64,000 nucleotides of DNA from Muricea muricata (taxonomy: Eukaryota > Cnidaria > Anthozoa > Malacalcyonacea > Plexauridae). Location of the stretch: the NCBI GenBank assembly GCA_963855995.1, contig OY979717.1:15091460-15155459 (forward strand), given 5' to 3'. Position numbers and translations under genes: made by a program. Of the stretch, positions 16,386 through 27,735 are shown in pieces; the first letter of the stretch is position 1, and each line of letters begins with the position of its first letter. The notes under the pieces were generated by a model. The model did no database searches. It was not told where the DNA came from and saw only the letters and a list, made by a program, of their open reading frames with translations.

Positions 16386-19300
16386 ACCTATCTGGCATAC
16401 CAGGATGAACACAGTAACACACAACGTTGGGATAGGATAGAGTGGGGTTCACGATTTAAAAATCCCTTAGACAGGAAATTGTAAAAAGAAATTGTGGAAG
16501 TTAATTTAAGCCGAGAAAAAAATTCGTGTAGAGCATGCTGTTCATGAGACTTGACCCTTCAGACTCACTGCAGGCATCACGGCACAGGTTTAATTTCAAG
16601 TAGCGAACATTTGCTGAACGTAAAAACTATGACATTCAGGTAAGAAAAACTGATGCTTCTATAAATGCCTTTGCACAATCTAACCATCTAATATACAATC
16701 ATGATTACGCATGTAGCTATATTATGATAGCCAAGAAGAAAAGAACAACACCTCTGCATAGGGAGATCGGTCGACACAATGCCAATGTGTATAAAGTATG
16801 AACCTTAGGCAAACAACAGTGATTGCGGAGCGCGTAAGTTGAAGCATAAGCATCAGTGGAAAGCACAATCGGCCACATCGAAGCCGGGTAAACCAACTTA
16901 ATTGGGGATTCCAGAAAATGCCTAAACCGTGGTTAATGCTAAAACCAGCTTTGAACAACTCCAAATTTATCAATTTTCAAATTTACAGAAGATATTGTTA
17001 ACGGCGTTCTCTGAACATTTCCAGAATTTGAAACACAAAAAATATTTATAAACGAAGAAAATGAGCAAATGTATACCTTGTTGGGGAAAAACCACGATTT
17101 TACTCCGAACAGGAGAGCCTTTCATTGGCTTTGTTGGCCTTATTGTTTGTTGCTTTCTTTAGTTTAATTTATTAATATACGCAAAAGAAACATTATAACA
17201 ATAGAGTTGACGTTTGCGGGCAAAATATGTTTTTGGCCCGACTCAGAATCATTTTAGCCCGAGCGCAGCGAGGGTTAAAATGAGCTCTGAGGAGGGCCAA
17301 TAACATATTCATGCCCAAGAACATCAACTCTATTACTATTATAATAACTTTGAAGGCCTTTTAAAGTTTAACGTTTAACTTTGTTTTTTCAAAAAAACAA
17401 CTACACTTAAATGGCTTCCGACTATTTATACATTGGCTATTACGTCAGCGGGCTAAAATGTATTTTAGCCCGCTGATTTGCTTATTTTAGCCCGCAAAAT
17501 ACGTCACAATGCTCGCTAAAGTTATTATAATAAGCCATTAATCCTATTATTTCTCAGCCTGTTTTCCACACTTCAAAAACAATAACTCGGCTGATACTCA
17601 TTATTTAAATTCAATGTGAGACTTTCTGATCATGTGGTAACATCCCTTCGCTAGGAGGTAAAGAAAAAATGAGCAAACTTTTCTATAATTTAGCAAAGAT
17701 ATTGCAATATTGAATACACAGTTTTAACATTCAAAAATATAATTGTCGATTTCGGAGGTGCATTTTGCATTGTTATGAAATAATTTAGGTTCATTTTCTA
17801 GACATTGTCTTTGGTGATAAACAAAAAGTTGTTTCAAGCTTCTATCTTTTATAGTTCTTTGGAAATCCTGCATACAAAGTTGCTTAAATTTAAGCAGAGA
17901 AGACATTCTATTTCCGTAACCATAGCAAAAACAACACCTAGCAACGTACATATTTATCAAGTCAGGGAAGCGAACGAAACAACATAGTTAAGCTATAGTA
18001 TGATAGCATTAGAAACGAAAAAAAAATATTCTCTTAATACGTGGCGGAAAGTAGGGAGAGAGGTATGGATATTCATTTGCATTCAAGCTGTAAGTTTGTT
18101 AACCTCATTTATAAGATAACATGTATAGTAGGAGTTACTATCGCAAGGAAAGTGCTGCCTTTTTGCCACATTTTTCATTACTGATCTCATGCAACAGTAA
18201 GCATGTGCAGAAATTGAACACACAATTAAGCACAAAGATGAAGCGAAAATCGATTACGCATTTTTAAACGGAACTTTTGTACTTAGTACGGAACTTTTGT
18301 ACTTAGTTCATATGATTTTTTTAAATAACATTCCATATTTGCTGACAGTGCAAAAAATTCATTTTAACCTTAAATCTTTTTTGCACAAGCCTCTTGAAAA
18401 TTACTCCCCCCCCCCCCCTTGCTTACAAAATGGAACATGTGAAAACAAAATTGACTGATATGCACTCCTGAAGTCCCATATTAGCTGTTTATAGCAGTTG
18501 CCATCTGTCATTTTGCAGAATATCCAACTTGGAAGCGATTTTCAATTTAGGGCATTTTTTATACACCCTGTAGTTATACCCATACAGAGCCACACTGTAC
18601 GTATCGATTTATTTTGTAGTCAAAATTGAGATTACAACACTTGGTTTGAAAAGTTCTTCCAGTTCACAAACCAACACATTGGAGTGGATTTTTGTGAACA
18701 CTGAATTTTTGGTACCAACCTTGAAGATCTAATTAATAATAGTTTGGAATTCAGAATAATACACGTCTCTAAATCATTGTCGTGTCAATTGTTGACTATT
18801 CTTGTTAGATGTACTTTTGACGCTGCATCTGGAATTTTTACTCTATGGTAAACAAATGTTTTCTAACTGTCTTTTCTTTGTCCCATCACTACAGGCCCAT
18901 ATACTGTATGTAGATGTTTCACAAATCATACCTATCCAGTGATAATACAGCAAATCCATAATATGTACAGCAAATTTTCCAATCCAAAACAACTCTGAAG
19001 CACATTACACAGCATTCCTCATGACAAATAATGAAATATATCATTCGTATATAAAAGATTTCATTCCATTATAGATAATGAAGTATATCCATATAATATT
19101 ATTTAAAATTTGGGGAAAAAACGTTTTGTTGAAGTAAAAATCAATTTCAGTGTAATCCAGCTGTTGAGGTGGCAGTAGTAGTGTAAATGATTAACATACT
19201 AAACATAGTTTCAGTCACAGTTCCAAAACCAAATAAAAAAACAACAAATAGAAGTATATATATATAAGAAATATCATTTAAAAGAAAAACATACCATTTT

Positions 19301-19429
19301 ATCTTGCCAATAATCATATTTTCATATATACAGATAATAAAGGCTTAAGACTTTATTTAGATACCACAGTACAGTAACAGTAAATATATATAACTTAATG
19401 TAACACAACTAGGATTTGTAAATCCCATC
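16386..19429. other. Gene-free stretch with a hairpin element and C13 tract
   Basis: Apart from the hairpin element at 17192-17345, a perfect 12-bp-arm hairpin at 17448-17475 (AGCGGGCTAAAA and its complement) and C13 at 18406-18418, no feature was recognised. A minus-strand frame at 17724-17960 is open but resembles nothing I know. Confidence 0.4.
17192..17345. repeat. Hairpin element with GC-rich tip
   Basis: Arms of about 65-70 bp (ATTATAACAATAGAGTTGA at the left, complementary TCAACTCTATTACTATTATAAT at the right in outline) fold to a stem with a few mismatches. The tip is CCCGAGCGCAGCGAGGG at 17258-17274. No coding sequence. It is a MITE-like palindrome. Confidence 0.75.
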
Positions 19430-19690
19430 TCTTATTCACACTCAATAGTTTGTTTGTTGTCTGTGCTAACTCATCTAGCCTGTTTTCTTCCTCAAGCCTA
19501 TATTGTAGATTAGCTAGCTTATGGTTCCAAGCTTGTTAATCGTTCATGAGTCATTGGTTCAATGACACAAGATGCAAGTGATTTCACGCTGTTAATGGCA
19601 ACGTAAGAAACTCCAGCAGTTCTTTCAGATTTGCCAATATCAATCCATGCTTTTGGAAGTGTTAGTCCTTGGCTCTTGTGACATGAATGG
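19430..19690 (-). pseudogene. Helitron/Pif1-type helicase C-terminal fragment
   Basis: The minus strand encodes CHKSQGLTLPKAWIDIGK followed by AGVSYVAINSVKSL. This is the HKSQG...SYVA.SR.KSL signature of the last helicase motifs in Pif1-like helicases, including those of Helitrons. The frame then shifts near 19525, and the adjacent frame continues with LANLQYRLEEENRLDELA, typical of the very C-terminus. No N-terminal helicase motifs, Rep domain or Helitron ends were found. It is a broken fragment, more likely transposon-derived than the cellular PIF1 gene, because the cellular gene would show further exons. Confidence 0.7.
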
Positions 19691-20152
19691 TATTGCCATA
19701 CACACAAATTAAATTGCAATACGCAGTATAAAGTACAATATATTATAATATATTTACATACTGGCTTGTGAATTTCAATAATGAGCTTCAATACGAATTT
19801 ACAAACTTCTGAACAAAGTTAAAACTTCCACAAGCAAGCAAAAATATGATGCACTGTTCTTAAACATCCACAAGCAACCCAAAAAATGATTTATGGTTCT
19901 CAAACTTCGGTGAATAGCAAACAAACTATATCAACTTTCGTCGAGAATCGAGTATAAATGACGATTGCTTGGTATTGACATTGCGCAACAATTCGAACAA
20001 AATATTGCGCAACACTGCGAACAAACATCCAAAAATTTTCAAGTATCGAGATCTCGTCGCACATACATAACTCGGGCGAAGGACTGGGCACGAGTAAACA
20101 CGGATGTCGAGAATAGTGTGCAGCAAAAACACGTGCTCTGATTGGCCGAAAA

Positions 20153-20182
20153 CCGTGTTTGGATCAGGTCATCCAAACACGG
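20153..20182. repeat. Short palindrome, related to the arms of the next element
   Basis: Perfect 12-bp arms CCGTGTTTGGAT / ATCCAAACACGG with a 6-bp loop CAGGTC. The same sequence motif forms the arms of the element at 20251-20434, so the two are related. Confidence 0.75.
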
Positions 20183-20250
20183 AAATATATCAAAACTGCT
20201 TTCGCGGGAATTTTTTAAAAACATGGCCGAATATTGTTATTTTATAAAAC

Positions 20251-20434
20251 AATTACTATATGGTTTCCGTGTTTGGATGGCCTGATCCAAACACTTAGGA
20301 AATTTGCTCGAGTTAAGAAAAGCGCGAAAAATCACTCGCCTTCGGCTCGTGTTTCGCGCGCTTCTTAACTCCTGCATGCAACTTTCCCGCGTGTTTGGAT
20401 CAGGCCATCCAAACACGGAAACCATAAAGTAATT
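20251..20434. repeat. Hairpin MITE with GC-rich tip
   Basis: The inverted ends AATTACTATATGG and CCATAAAGTAATT enclose arms that include GTGTTTGGATGGCCTGATCC. An inner stem GTTAAGAA(A)AGCGCG/CGCGCTTCTTAAC is capped by CACTCGCCTTCGGCTCGTG at 20333-20351. No coding sequence. Confidence 0.8.
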
Positions 20435-20907
20435 ATAATTAAATATTAAGAGGAGATTTTTTTCTAGGTCGCGTAATACGCGCTCAAAACCCATGACGTC
20501 GTTATCAATGAATTTTTCTAACATGGCAGCTGTCAAAGAGCGGTGTTCGTTTTGGGAAATTTTACATTTTACCGTACCCTAGTAATTACAAAGTACATGC
20601 GCCATCAAAACTTATTATAAAACAACGAGAAATAATCACGCCATCGCCTACTGACGTTATTCGGGTACGGTAAAGTGTAAAGTACCCTCGTTTTGTTCTA
20701 CTATGAATGTTTAAAAATAAAGACGTATATGCTAATTTATATGGAAAAAAATTGAATTAATTAATAAATGTGTTATATTAGGATACTGATTTATTATCGA
20801 CAGAGAAAGGGAAATAAAAAATTGCGTGAAATTGGCTCGATATTCGACGACGCGATTTAAGTTCAGTCATTCAGTTCACAACACGCGCGAAGATTTTAAT
20901 ACCTACA
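20435..20907. other. No gene recognised
   Basis: Mixed sequence. A short block (about 20440-20500) resembles 30630-30680 (TTTGAGCG...ACGCGAC...AAATCTCCTCTTA), a small dispersed repeat. Nothing else recognised. Confidence 0.3.
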
Positions 20908-20941
20908 ATGGACGTACCTCGGGGCCTTGGAGATGATCGAG
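20908..20941 (+). CDS. Possible short first coding exon
   Basis: ATG GAC GTA CCT CGG GGC CTT GGA GAT GAT CGA G is followed by GTAAGATATAC, a good splice donor. A locally GC-richer stretch around the ATG looks like a first exon. If real, the BEL/Pao element at 21168 lies in the first intron of the gene. No second exon was found up to 64000, so this is weak. Confidence 0.22.
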
Positions 20942-21167
20942 GTAAGATATACTGTTAATTTTTACTTGTATTTTGTTCTTTAATTTAAAATTTTATTTCT
21001 ACCGCTCTGTCAACTACTGACAATCTATACATTGAGAGCCAGGGGCAAGCTATTGTTTTATCTTATTGCCCTACTACACTAGTTTTTTCAACAATCATCT
21101 AAGCTTATATTTGTAATATTATGAGGAAAAAGTCCTATTATGCAAATGTATATTGGAAGTAAATATC

Positions 21168-21534
21168 TGTTACTTTCGGGTAACATAAAATCAGGTCTCG
21201 AATGCGCCTTTAATAATAATTGTCCCTTATACACACATGCAGTATCTTTTAATGCGATTCAACTAAACATTGTTTATGTTACAAATACAATGCATAAGAA
21301 CCACAGATAAAAAACCCACGTAGTTACAACTATAAGACGTTACAAACGAATAATCTGTACTTACGAAATCTGTATGCTATCTACCCGCGATACACTGAAA
21401 CCCTAACATGAAATATATGATATAAAATGTCAATCTCGTTGTCCACAACGTTTAAGAACGTTCACAATACGTTTTGTCTCGCCGACGACCTGGGTACTAA
21501 ACTAGCGACCACTGACCGGTGTTTGTTCTCAACA
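21168..21534 (-). repeat. 3' LTR of the BEL/Pao element
   Basis: Partner of the 5' LTR with the same 367-bp sequence as far as I can see. It is flanked on its outer side by the target duplication ATATC. Confidence 0.95.
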
Positions 21535-21547
21535 TACTCCCCCCAGT
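21535..21547 (-). promoter_or_regulatory. Polypurine tract
   Basis: On the minus strand ACTGGGGGGAGTA lies immediately before the 3' LTR, the place and composition expected of the primer for second-strand DNA synthesis. Confidence 0.8.
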
Positions 21548-21651
21548 GAACGTACCTTATAATGTTCACTCTTATACATAAGCATACTTGCGACAATCTG
21601 TTACTGTTAATGTTAATTATTTCAAGTTAACAATCAGTCTTGAGTTCAACA

Positions 21652-23460
21652 TCAAATTGTGCTTTCGAGGTAACACAGCTTGGTAATCGGTCTCACCAAC
21701 GTGGTTGATCTTGTTCTAATCTTTACAGATCTAACGTGGCCATCTTTCCCAGCATATACTTCTGTTACTCTACCCAAGGGCCACTGTCCGCGATGAGTAT
21801 TCTCTTCAGCAACCAACACTAAATCACCTGGCAACAAATTACGTTGAACCTTGTTCCATTTTTCTCTCTGTTGTAGGGTAGGTAAATATTGTCTTAACCA
21901 CCTCTTCCAGAAGAGGTTCGCCAGATACTGGACCTGTCTCCAACGACGTTTACAATAATTGTCGGTCTTGCAAAACACTCCAGGCGGAATATTTGGGTTA
22001 GGTCGGAGTAGCAGCAAATCATTCGGGGTGAGTGGTGTTAAATCACTTGGATGATCGCTGTTCGGCGTGAGAGGTCTGCTGTTAAGGATTCCTTCAACTT
22101 CGGTTGTCAATGTACTTAGAGTCTCGTCCGTGAGCACTTGCTCCTTAGCCAATGCCTTCAAAATCGTCTTCGTTGATTGGACCATGCGCTCCCATACTCC
22201 CCCCATATGAGGAGCGGCTGGCGGATTGAAGATCCATCTCACGTTCTTCTGTTGCAAGTAGTTTCCGATCTTGATTTGGTTCCAGCCATCGACGGCCTCG
22301 CGAAGCTCTCGCTCTCCAGCACAAAAGTTCGTACCATTATCGCTGCGAATAACCTTCGGATACCCTCGGCGGCTGATAAAGCGACGCAACGCGTTAAGAA
22401 AGGAATCTGTGTCGAGGGACTCGGCGATCTCGACGTGCACCGCTCGTACCGTTAAGCATGTGAACAAACACCCGTATCGCTTCACTTGGCTTCGTCTCTG
22501 GCGCACATTAATCGGTCCGAAGAAGTCGACACCGACGTAGGTGAAGGGAGGATCGTCTGGAGAGATCCGGTCTTGTGGTAAATTAGCCATCACTTGATCC
22601 ATACACCGAGCACTTCGACGCTTACATACAAAACAGTCGCCAATCACTCTCTTGATAGCTGCTCGCCCTTTTACGATCCAGTACGACCTTCTAAGCCTGG
22701 ATAGAATGTGTTCCTTACCGACATGTCCACTCAACTCGTGTTCTTCTCGCACGATCAGCTCAATCAGTTTGTGACGGTTTGGGAGTATCAGCTGATGTTT
22801 TTGGTCATATCCGATTGGTGCGTTCTGGAGTCTTCCGCCTACCCTTAACAATCCGTTCTCATCTATCCACGGGCTGAGTTTATAAATTAAACCAAACGAT
22901 CCTGACTTACGCAACGCGCGCTTCGCTCCTCGTACTTCAAAACTATCAGATCTTTGCGCCGACAAGGTAGACATAACTTCACCAAAGGTGCGTTGTTGTA
23001 CGTAATTGATCAATTTTCTTTCAGCTATTTGTATTTCTTCTAAGGTGAGTTTACTGTTTGAGCTCAGGTCGCGACCCGTTGTAGTCGGTGTTTGCCGCTT
23101 GATTAAATACTTTTTGAATCTCAGCAGCCACGCGATCGCCTTCTTTAGACGGAACCACGAAGAGTACCGGTTGATCATAACATCCAATGGCTCTAGTTTC
23201 TCATGATTGCCAATGATATGATGTGCCTGAAATTCTCTCTTCAGCTCTGGGTCATCCACCGTCACATCGGATGAGCTGCTCGGCGGCTCTGTCGGCCAGG
23301 AGTCTTCTTCGTGCCAAAGAAACTGCGGTCCCTTCAACCATCGCACGTTGTCCACCATCCTCCGTGCTGACAATCCTCTACTTGCGTCGTCTGCCGGGTT
23401 AAGATGTGTGTTCACATACCTCCACTGCGAGGGTACTGAACCATCGTGAATGATAGCCAA
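21652..23460 (-). CDS. BEL/Pao integrase
   Basis: 602 codons in the same frame as the reverse transcriptase part, beyond the TAA. The end of RNase H comes first (WRYVNTHLNPADDASRG). The zinc-binding HHCC domain follows (HELSGH at about 241-246, CFVCKRR at about 276-282), then the DDE core with Asp in GVDFFGP (about 312), Asp in RSDNGTNF (about 374) and Glu in MGGVWERM (about 424). The C-terminal DUF5641-like domain (GDLVLVAEENTHRGQWPLGR) ends about 110 bp before the polypurine tract. The integrase inserts the cDNA copy into the genome. The domain itself is unbroken. Confidence 0.93.
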   Translation of the reverse strand: MAIIHDGSVPSQWRYVNTHLNPADDASRGLSARRMVDNVRWLKGPQFLWHEEDSWPTEPPSSSSDVTVDDPELKREFQAHHIIGNHEKLEPLDVMINRYSSWFRLKKAIAWLLRFKKYLIKRQTPTTTGRDLSSNSKLTLEEIQIAERKLINYVQQRTFGEVMSTLSAQRSDSFEVRGAKRALRKSGSFGLIYKLSPWIDENGLLRVGGRLQNAPIGYDQKHQLILPNRHKLIELIVREEHELSGHVGKEHILSRLRRSYWIVKGRAAIKRVIGDCFVCKRRSARCMDQVMANLPQDRISPDDPPFTYVGVDFFGPINVRQRRSQVKRYGCLFTCLTVRAVHVEIAESLDTDSFLNALRRFISRRGYPKVIRSDNGTNFCAGERELREAVDGWNQIKIGNYLQQKNVRWIFNPPAAPHMGGVWERMVQSTKTILKALAKEQVLTDETLSTLTTEVEGILNSRPLTPNSDHPSDLTPLTPNDLLLLRPNPNIPPGVFCKTDNYCKRRWRQVQYLANLFWKRWLRQYLPTLQQREKWNKVQRNLLPGDLVLVAEENTHRGQWPLGRVTEVYAGKDGHVRSVKIRTRSTTLVRPITKLCYLESTI

Positions 23461-23505
23461 ACGATTTGCTACGAAGGTGTGGAATCTCGTTGATTCGTTT
23501 CGAAT

Positions 23506-24840
23506 TTACTGTAGAACAGACATTGAATCTGTCCAAAATACAGATTCTTCGAGGCTAAGTTCTAGCTCCTTTCGCAACATTTGATCAACCTGCACTGCTA
23601 CCACGGCAGCACAGAGCTCTAATCTGGGTATTGTCATGGGTTTAACATGTGCCAAGCGCGACTTCCCAAAAAGAAAGGCACAGTGAACTTTGCCTTCGTA
23701 GTTGGTCAACCTGATGTAGCTCACCGTCCCATAAGCGATGCGTGAGGCGTCGGCGAAGTGATGAAGTTGAGCACTTTTAACGCGTCCGAAGTCGGCGGGT
23801 TTAATGCATCGTTTTAGAGTTATTTCTGAAAGTTTGGGTAGGTCAGACAGCCAATTTTCCCACCTCTTTTGCTCATCTTCGCCGATTTCATCATCCCAAC
23901 CGATATTTCGTTTACACAGGTCTTGTAACAATTTCTTTGCAGGTAGTATTGCAGGCGCAACCATTCCAAGCGGGTCATAGACGGAGCTTGTCGTCGATAG
24001 TATTCCTCGTCGTGTAAGCGGTTTATCTTTGGAAACGGTCTTAACCTTGAACGTATCTGTCTTCACATGCCACTCAACTCCTAGCGTTCGTTCTGCTGGC
24101 AGTTCGTCCCTGTCCAGATCCAGGTCAACTACGGAGGCTGCCCGTTCACTCTCTGGGATGCTTTCGATGACCTCTCTTTTATTGCTCATCCATTTAGTTA
24201 AGTGGAAACCTCCTTTAGCCAGGAGTTTGCTCAAATCACCAGCTAGCTTTACGGCTTCGTTGACTGTGGTTGTAGATTTTAAACAGTCATCTACGTAAAA
24301 ATTACGTTTCACTGTTTTGACTACTTCTTTGTCAAAGCTGTCCTTGTGGTCATCGGCGGTCTTCCTAAGGCAGAAATTTGCGCAGCTCGGTGAGGACGTG
24401 CTGCCAAATAGGTGGACTTGCATTCTATAATCGATTGGTTCCTTCTTTAAGTCATCGTCCGGCCACCAAAGGAATCTCAAGGCATCGTGGTCTTCCGGCT
24501 TGGCGCGAACCTGGTTAAACATACCCTCAATGTCCGAGACTAAGGCGACTGGTTCTTCACGAAATCTGGTAAGTACGCCAACTAAGCTGTTAGTCAAGTC
24601 CGGGCCAGATAAAAGCTGATCATTTAGTGACGTTCCTTGGAACTTGGCCGTACAGTCGAACACCACACGCACCTTCCCAGGCTTGTAAGGGTGAAATACA
24701 GGGTGATGAGGCAAGTAAGAAATTATATCGTCGCTTTCTTCTTGCGGGACTCTCGCTGCATACCCTTTCTCTATGTATTCATGAATTGAGGTCTTGTATT
24801 TCTCAAATAATTCCTGATCTTTCTGGAGTCTTCGTTTCAA
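23506..24840 (-). CDS. BEL/Pao reverse transcriptase and RNase H
   Basis: 444 codons, again part of the polyprotein with no authentic start. Reverse transcriptase motifs are [11 protein letters not shown] (about 57-67), [13 protein letters not shown] with the first catalytic Asp at about 103, [13 protein letters not shown], and the catalytic YVDD at about 182-185. RNase H follows, with HHFADAS (Asp about 364), IPRLEL (Glu about 408) and WTDS (Asp about 438). All key catalytic residues are present. The frame stops at TAA (about 23506-23508) inside RNase H; the sequence downstream in the same frame is the direct continuation, so this is a nonsense change. Confidence 0.92.
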   Translation of the reverse strand: MKRRLQKDQELFEKYKTSIHEYIEKGYAARVPQEESDDIISYLPHHPVFHPYKPGKVRVVFDCTAKFQGTSLNDQLLSGPDLTNSLVGVLTRFREEPVALVSDIEGMFNQVRAKPEDHDALRFLWWPDDDLKKEPIDYRMQVHLFGSTSSPSCANFCLRKTADDHKDSFDKEVVKTVKRNFYVDDCLKSTTTVNEAVKLAGDLSKLLAKGGFHLTKWMSNKREVIESIPESERAASVVDLDLDRDELPAERTLGVEWHVKTDTFKVKTVSKDKPLTRRGILSTTSSVYDPLGMVAPAILPAKKLLQDLCKRNIGWDDEIGEDEQKRWENWLSDLPKLSEITLKRCIKPADFGRVKSAQLHHFADASRIAYGTVSYIRLTNYEGKVHCAFLFGKSRLAHVKPMTIPRLELCAAVVAVQVDQMLRKELELSLEESVFWTDSMSVLQ

Positions 24841-24854
24841 ACAACTTAGCCTCC

Positions 24855-26270
24855 TCAGCGCGAGCGATCGATTGTTTGGAAGGGAGGGTTGTGTTTCCAG
24901 GGTAGCCCCACTTGGTAATGCCCATCCACTAGCTCCGCGGACGCTTCGAGAATTTGCAACGCTTTCTTATCCTGGACCGACATAGCAGTTTTATGATCAG
25001 AAATTGATCCCCCAAAATCGGTTTCCCAGAAGCACTTAACTTGTTGAAGTAACGCGTCGTCACCTGCGGGTGTATCTCCAACGCGAATAAAATTCACGTT
25101 GAAGTTATCTTCTTCATCTTCTACCGTCTGCGTTGGTCCCATCACGGCCCATCCCAAAGGCGATCTAACGGCATAAGGTTCCCTTCTTTTCCCACGTCTT
25201 TGTTCCAAGACCCAGAACGCTTCGGGCACATCGCTTCCAATAAGGACTCTTACTTCTTTATTTTCAATACTATGCAGTTCAACGTCACTCAGATGCGGCC
25301 ATTTCTCAAGATCTTCAGCGGTGGCAATGCTTCGCTGCGAAACATTCAATTGATTCACGGTCCATACCCTTTGTAGGTCCAATGTATCAGCTCCATCCAG
25401 TGCCTCTACCACCAGTTGAACTTCGAAACCCTTTCTACTACTGCCTTGTCTCTCTTGGGTGGTTAGCGAAAAGTTTCTTTCTACCCCATCTATTTCTAGC
25501 TCTCTCACCAATTCCTCGTCGCAGAGTGTCACATCCGAACCGCTGTCCAGGAACGCGTAGGTCTCAATAACTTTGTTCCCATCCTTCCCTTTCACCTTTA
25601 CAGGCACGACGCACAGACGCACGCCACCTCCTCTGTTAATTGAATTACAGTTCCCATCTTCGAGCTCTCTCTTTTCCGTCCTTTGACTTCCCCCATTCGT
25701 TTGTATTTGAGCATCATCTTTCGTTTTTTGGTTTGGGTTCTCTTGGTTAGACGGATGGAGTATAGTGTGATGTCTTCTGTTGCAACCACTGATTTCGCAC
25801 GCCTTTCCCTTCATGCAGCCCTTCGCCATGTGACCTACCGTCAGGCAATTGTCGCAGAGCTTCGCTCGCCGCACAATCTTAATTTTCTCCACATAAGGCT
25901 GTTTCTGGAATTTTTCGCACTTGGTTAGTTGATGCTGCCTGTTACAGAATGAACATTGGCCCATTGCGAAGTCCTCTTTGGACATGGGAGAAGGATTATC
26001 GTCACCCTCGGGATTCCTGTCCCCATCTTCTTCCCCTTGAATATTGAAATTTGACTTGGGTCCTTGTTTTTGCTGAGGCCCTTTATTTTTGCTCCTCTCA
26101 TCTCGGAGAATTCCAGCGAAGACGGGATTGTTAGCAGTCTTGGCTCTTGTCATCACGAACTTTGATATGTGATGCAACCGTGGTTTTTCCCCTGCTTCGA
26201 GTATAGCCTGTGCTTTATCTAACCATTTGACTCTTAGGTGATATGGTAATCTTTCTACGACTCTTCTCAA
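24855..26270 (-). CDS. BEL/Pao Gag zinc knuckles and aspartic protease
   Basis: 471 codons open from 26270 with no true ATG, so this is the continuation of the polyprotein and not a separate gene. Zinc-binding segments lie at about residues 106-118 ([13 protein letters not shown]), 139-152 ([14 protein letters not shown]) and 158-168. The retropepsin-like domain (DUF1758/A17 type) has its active site at LDSGSD, about 241-246. The protease should release the mature proteins from the polyprotein. The frame runs into TGA at 24855, and family sequence resumes in another frame a few codons earlier, at a run of C near 24890. Confidence 0.9.
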   Translation of the reverse strand: MRRVVERLPYHLRVKWLDKAQAILEAGEKPRLHHISKFVMTRAKTANNPVFAGILRDERSKNKGPQQKQGPKSNFNIQGEEDGDRNPEGDDNPSPMSKEDFAMGQCSFCNRQHQLTKCEKFQKQPYVEKIKIVRRAKLCDNCLTVGHMAKGCMKGKACEISGCNRRHHTILHPSNQENPNQKTKDDAQIQTNGGSQRTEKRELEDGNCNSINRGGGVRLCVVPVKVKGKDGNKVIETYAFLDSGSDVTLCDEELVRELEIDGVERNFSLTTQERQGSSRKGFEVQLVVEALDGADTLDLQRVWTVNQLNVSQRSIATAEDLEKWPHLSDVELHSIENKEVRVLIGSDVPEAFWVLEQRRGKRREPYAVRSPLGWAVMGPTQTVEDEEDNFNVNFIRVGDTPAGDDALLQQVKCFWETDFGGSISDHKTAMSVQDKKALQILEASAELVDGHYQVGLPWKHNPPFQTIDRSR

Positions 26271-27655
26271 GTAGCAGCACTGTTTATTTCATCCAAGTAT
26301 CCGATTGCCTTTAGCGTATTTTCGCAATCTCTCAGTTGGTCTGCGAACGCCAATAGCTCTACCCCGTCTGTAGGCTTTATCGGGGCACCTTCAGTTACAC
26401 TTTTCACGAAGGAAGACGCTATCATGTACGGATGACCGAACCTCTCCTTCAGCAGTTGTCTTGCGGTTTTATAGCCAACTAACGGATCCATGGTGACGCA
26501 ACTCTTGATCACCCTTCTTGCTTCTCCTATGCAATATTGAACAAGGTAGGTTAGTTTTTCGTTTTCGTCCGATGCGTTTCGCTCAATGTTGTTTTCAAAT
26601 GATCTGATAAAACTCCAGTACTGAAGAGGATTTCCATCAAACTTCGACAACTCTGGTTTAGGCAAAACAAACCCTTGTCGGATGGTAGCTGCTAGGTTCT
26701 GTAAGTTGATTTTCTCATTCTTTGTTTCTAGTGGTGGCATTGGTCTGGCATGTTCAACTCCTTGGATTGGCAGTGTAGGTTTTTCTTCCGTCGTGAACAA
26801 GGCTGGTTGGCCTGTTAAATGCAATCTGTCAATATCATTGGTTAGACAAGGGTCCGCTTGCTTCTCCTGACTAGTTTCATCCTGGGGCATCGGTAACCAA
26901 CCTTGCACACGAGGGTTCAACTTAGTTATACCAGCTATAGATTTGTTTTCTTCATTCATTTCATTGCACTCCGTGACTTCTTCATAAATTCTGGCTTCCA
27001 GATCCGCCCGATCGATTTCGTTTTGCGCCTCTAGCATTTCCCGTTTCATCTTCATTTCTTCCTCTCTCACAACCAACTCTTGCTGTTGCTTTAACTGTTT
27101 CATCTTGAGTCGGGCTACGGCTTGCTTGGCCCTCACCCTTCTAATCTCAGAACTCGAAGCTGAACTCGCAGCAGAGCTCATATGCGATCCGCTGTTTCTT
27201 CTAGAACCAACTCTGCTTATTGAATCTTCTGGTCTTATTTCAAAGTCTTGCTGTTCCTTCCTATTTGAGTGTTCCTTCAACACTTGGTTTATCATAGTCT
27301 CTAGTTCAAACTTCCTTCGCAGCTGCTCATCATATGAACTCATGGCTTCAATTTGATCATCTGGTCTTGTCCCCAAACACTGAGAATATTCTAAATGGGC
27401 GCGTTGGTACCGTCTAAATGTAACTGATATTTTGTCTAAATACCCATTTAATTCTTCTTCGGCCACCAAATCCTCAGCTAATACTTGCTGAATATCTGCG
27501 TATAGCTTAGTTAATTGCCCAATATGTCCGGACTTTGAGTTTTTTAGCTTCTTGATTTTGTCCAACAAGATCTTTTCATCAAGTGTAGTGTTACAGTCCT
27601 CCTCAGTATCTACTATAGTAGGACCACCACGCATATCCGGATCTTGATCCTCCAT
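26267..27655 (-). CDS. BEL/Pao Gag N-terminal part
   Basis: 462 aa, starting MEDQDPDMRGG shortly after the 5' LTR. An N-terminal acidic and helical region and a Lys/Glu/Gln-rich coiled-coil-like stretch (about residues 150-225) precede the BEL/Pao Gag domain (DUF1759 type): FDGNPLQYWSFIRSFENNI at about 335-355 and AARQLLKERFG-like TARQLLKERFG further on. Gag forms the particle that packages the element's RNA in the cytoplasm. The frame ends with TGA at 26267, just where family members continue, and the continuation is found in the next frame from 26270. Confidence 0.9.
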   Translation of the reverse strand: MEDQDPDMRGGPTIVDTEEDCNTTLDEKILLDKIKKLKNSKSGHIGQLTKLYADIQQVLAEDLVAEEELNGYLDKISVTFRRYQRAHLEYSQCLGTRPDDQIEAMSSYDEQLRRKFELETMINQVLKEHSNRKEQQDFEIRPEDSISRVGSRRNSGSHMSSAASSASSSEIRRVRAKQAVARLKMKQLKQQQELVVREEEMKMKREMLEAQNEIDRADLEARIYEEVTECNEMNEENKSIAGITKLNPRVQGWLPMPQDETSQEKQADPCLTNDIDRLHLTGQPALFTTEEKPTLPIQGVEHARPMPPLETKNEKINLQNLAATIRQGFVLPKPELSKFDGNPLQYWSFIRSFENNIERNASDENEKLTYLVQYCIGEARRVIKSCVTMDPLVGYKTARQLLKERFGHPYMIASSFVKSVTEGAPIKPTDGVELLAFADQLRDCENTLKAIGYLDEINSAAT

Positions 27656-27735
27656 ACTCGTATTACATGAAGTACGAGTACGAAACAGTAATAAATTTTA
27701 TTCTTGCTGGTTTACAGTGAAGATTTCTTGAATAT

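Noticed and set aside
22177-27356. Plus-strand frames of 60-92 codons across the BEL/Pao element
   Set aside because: They are antisense to well-supported gag, protease, reverse transcriptase and integrase frames.
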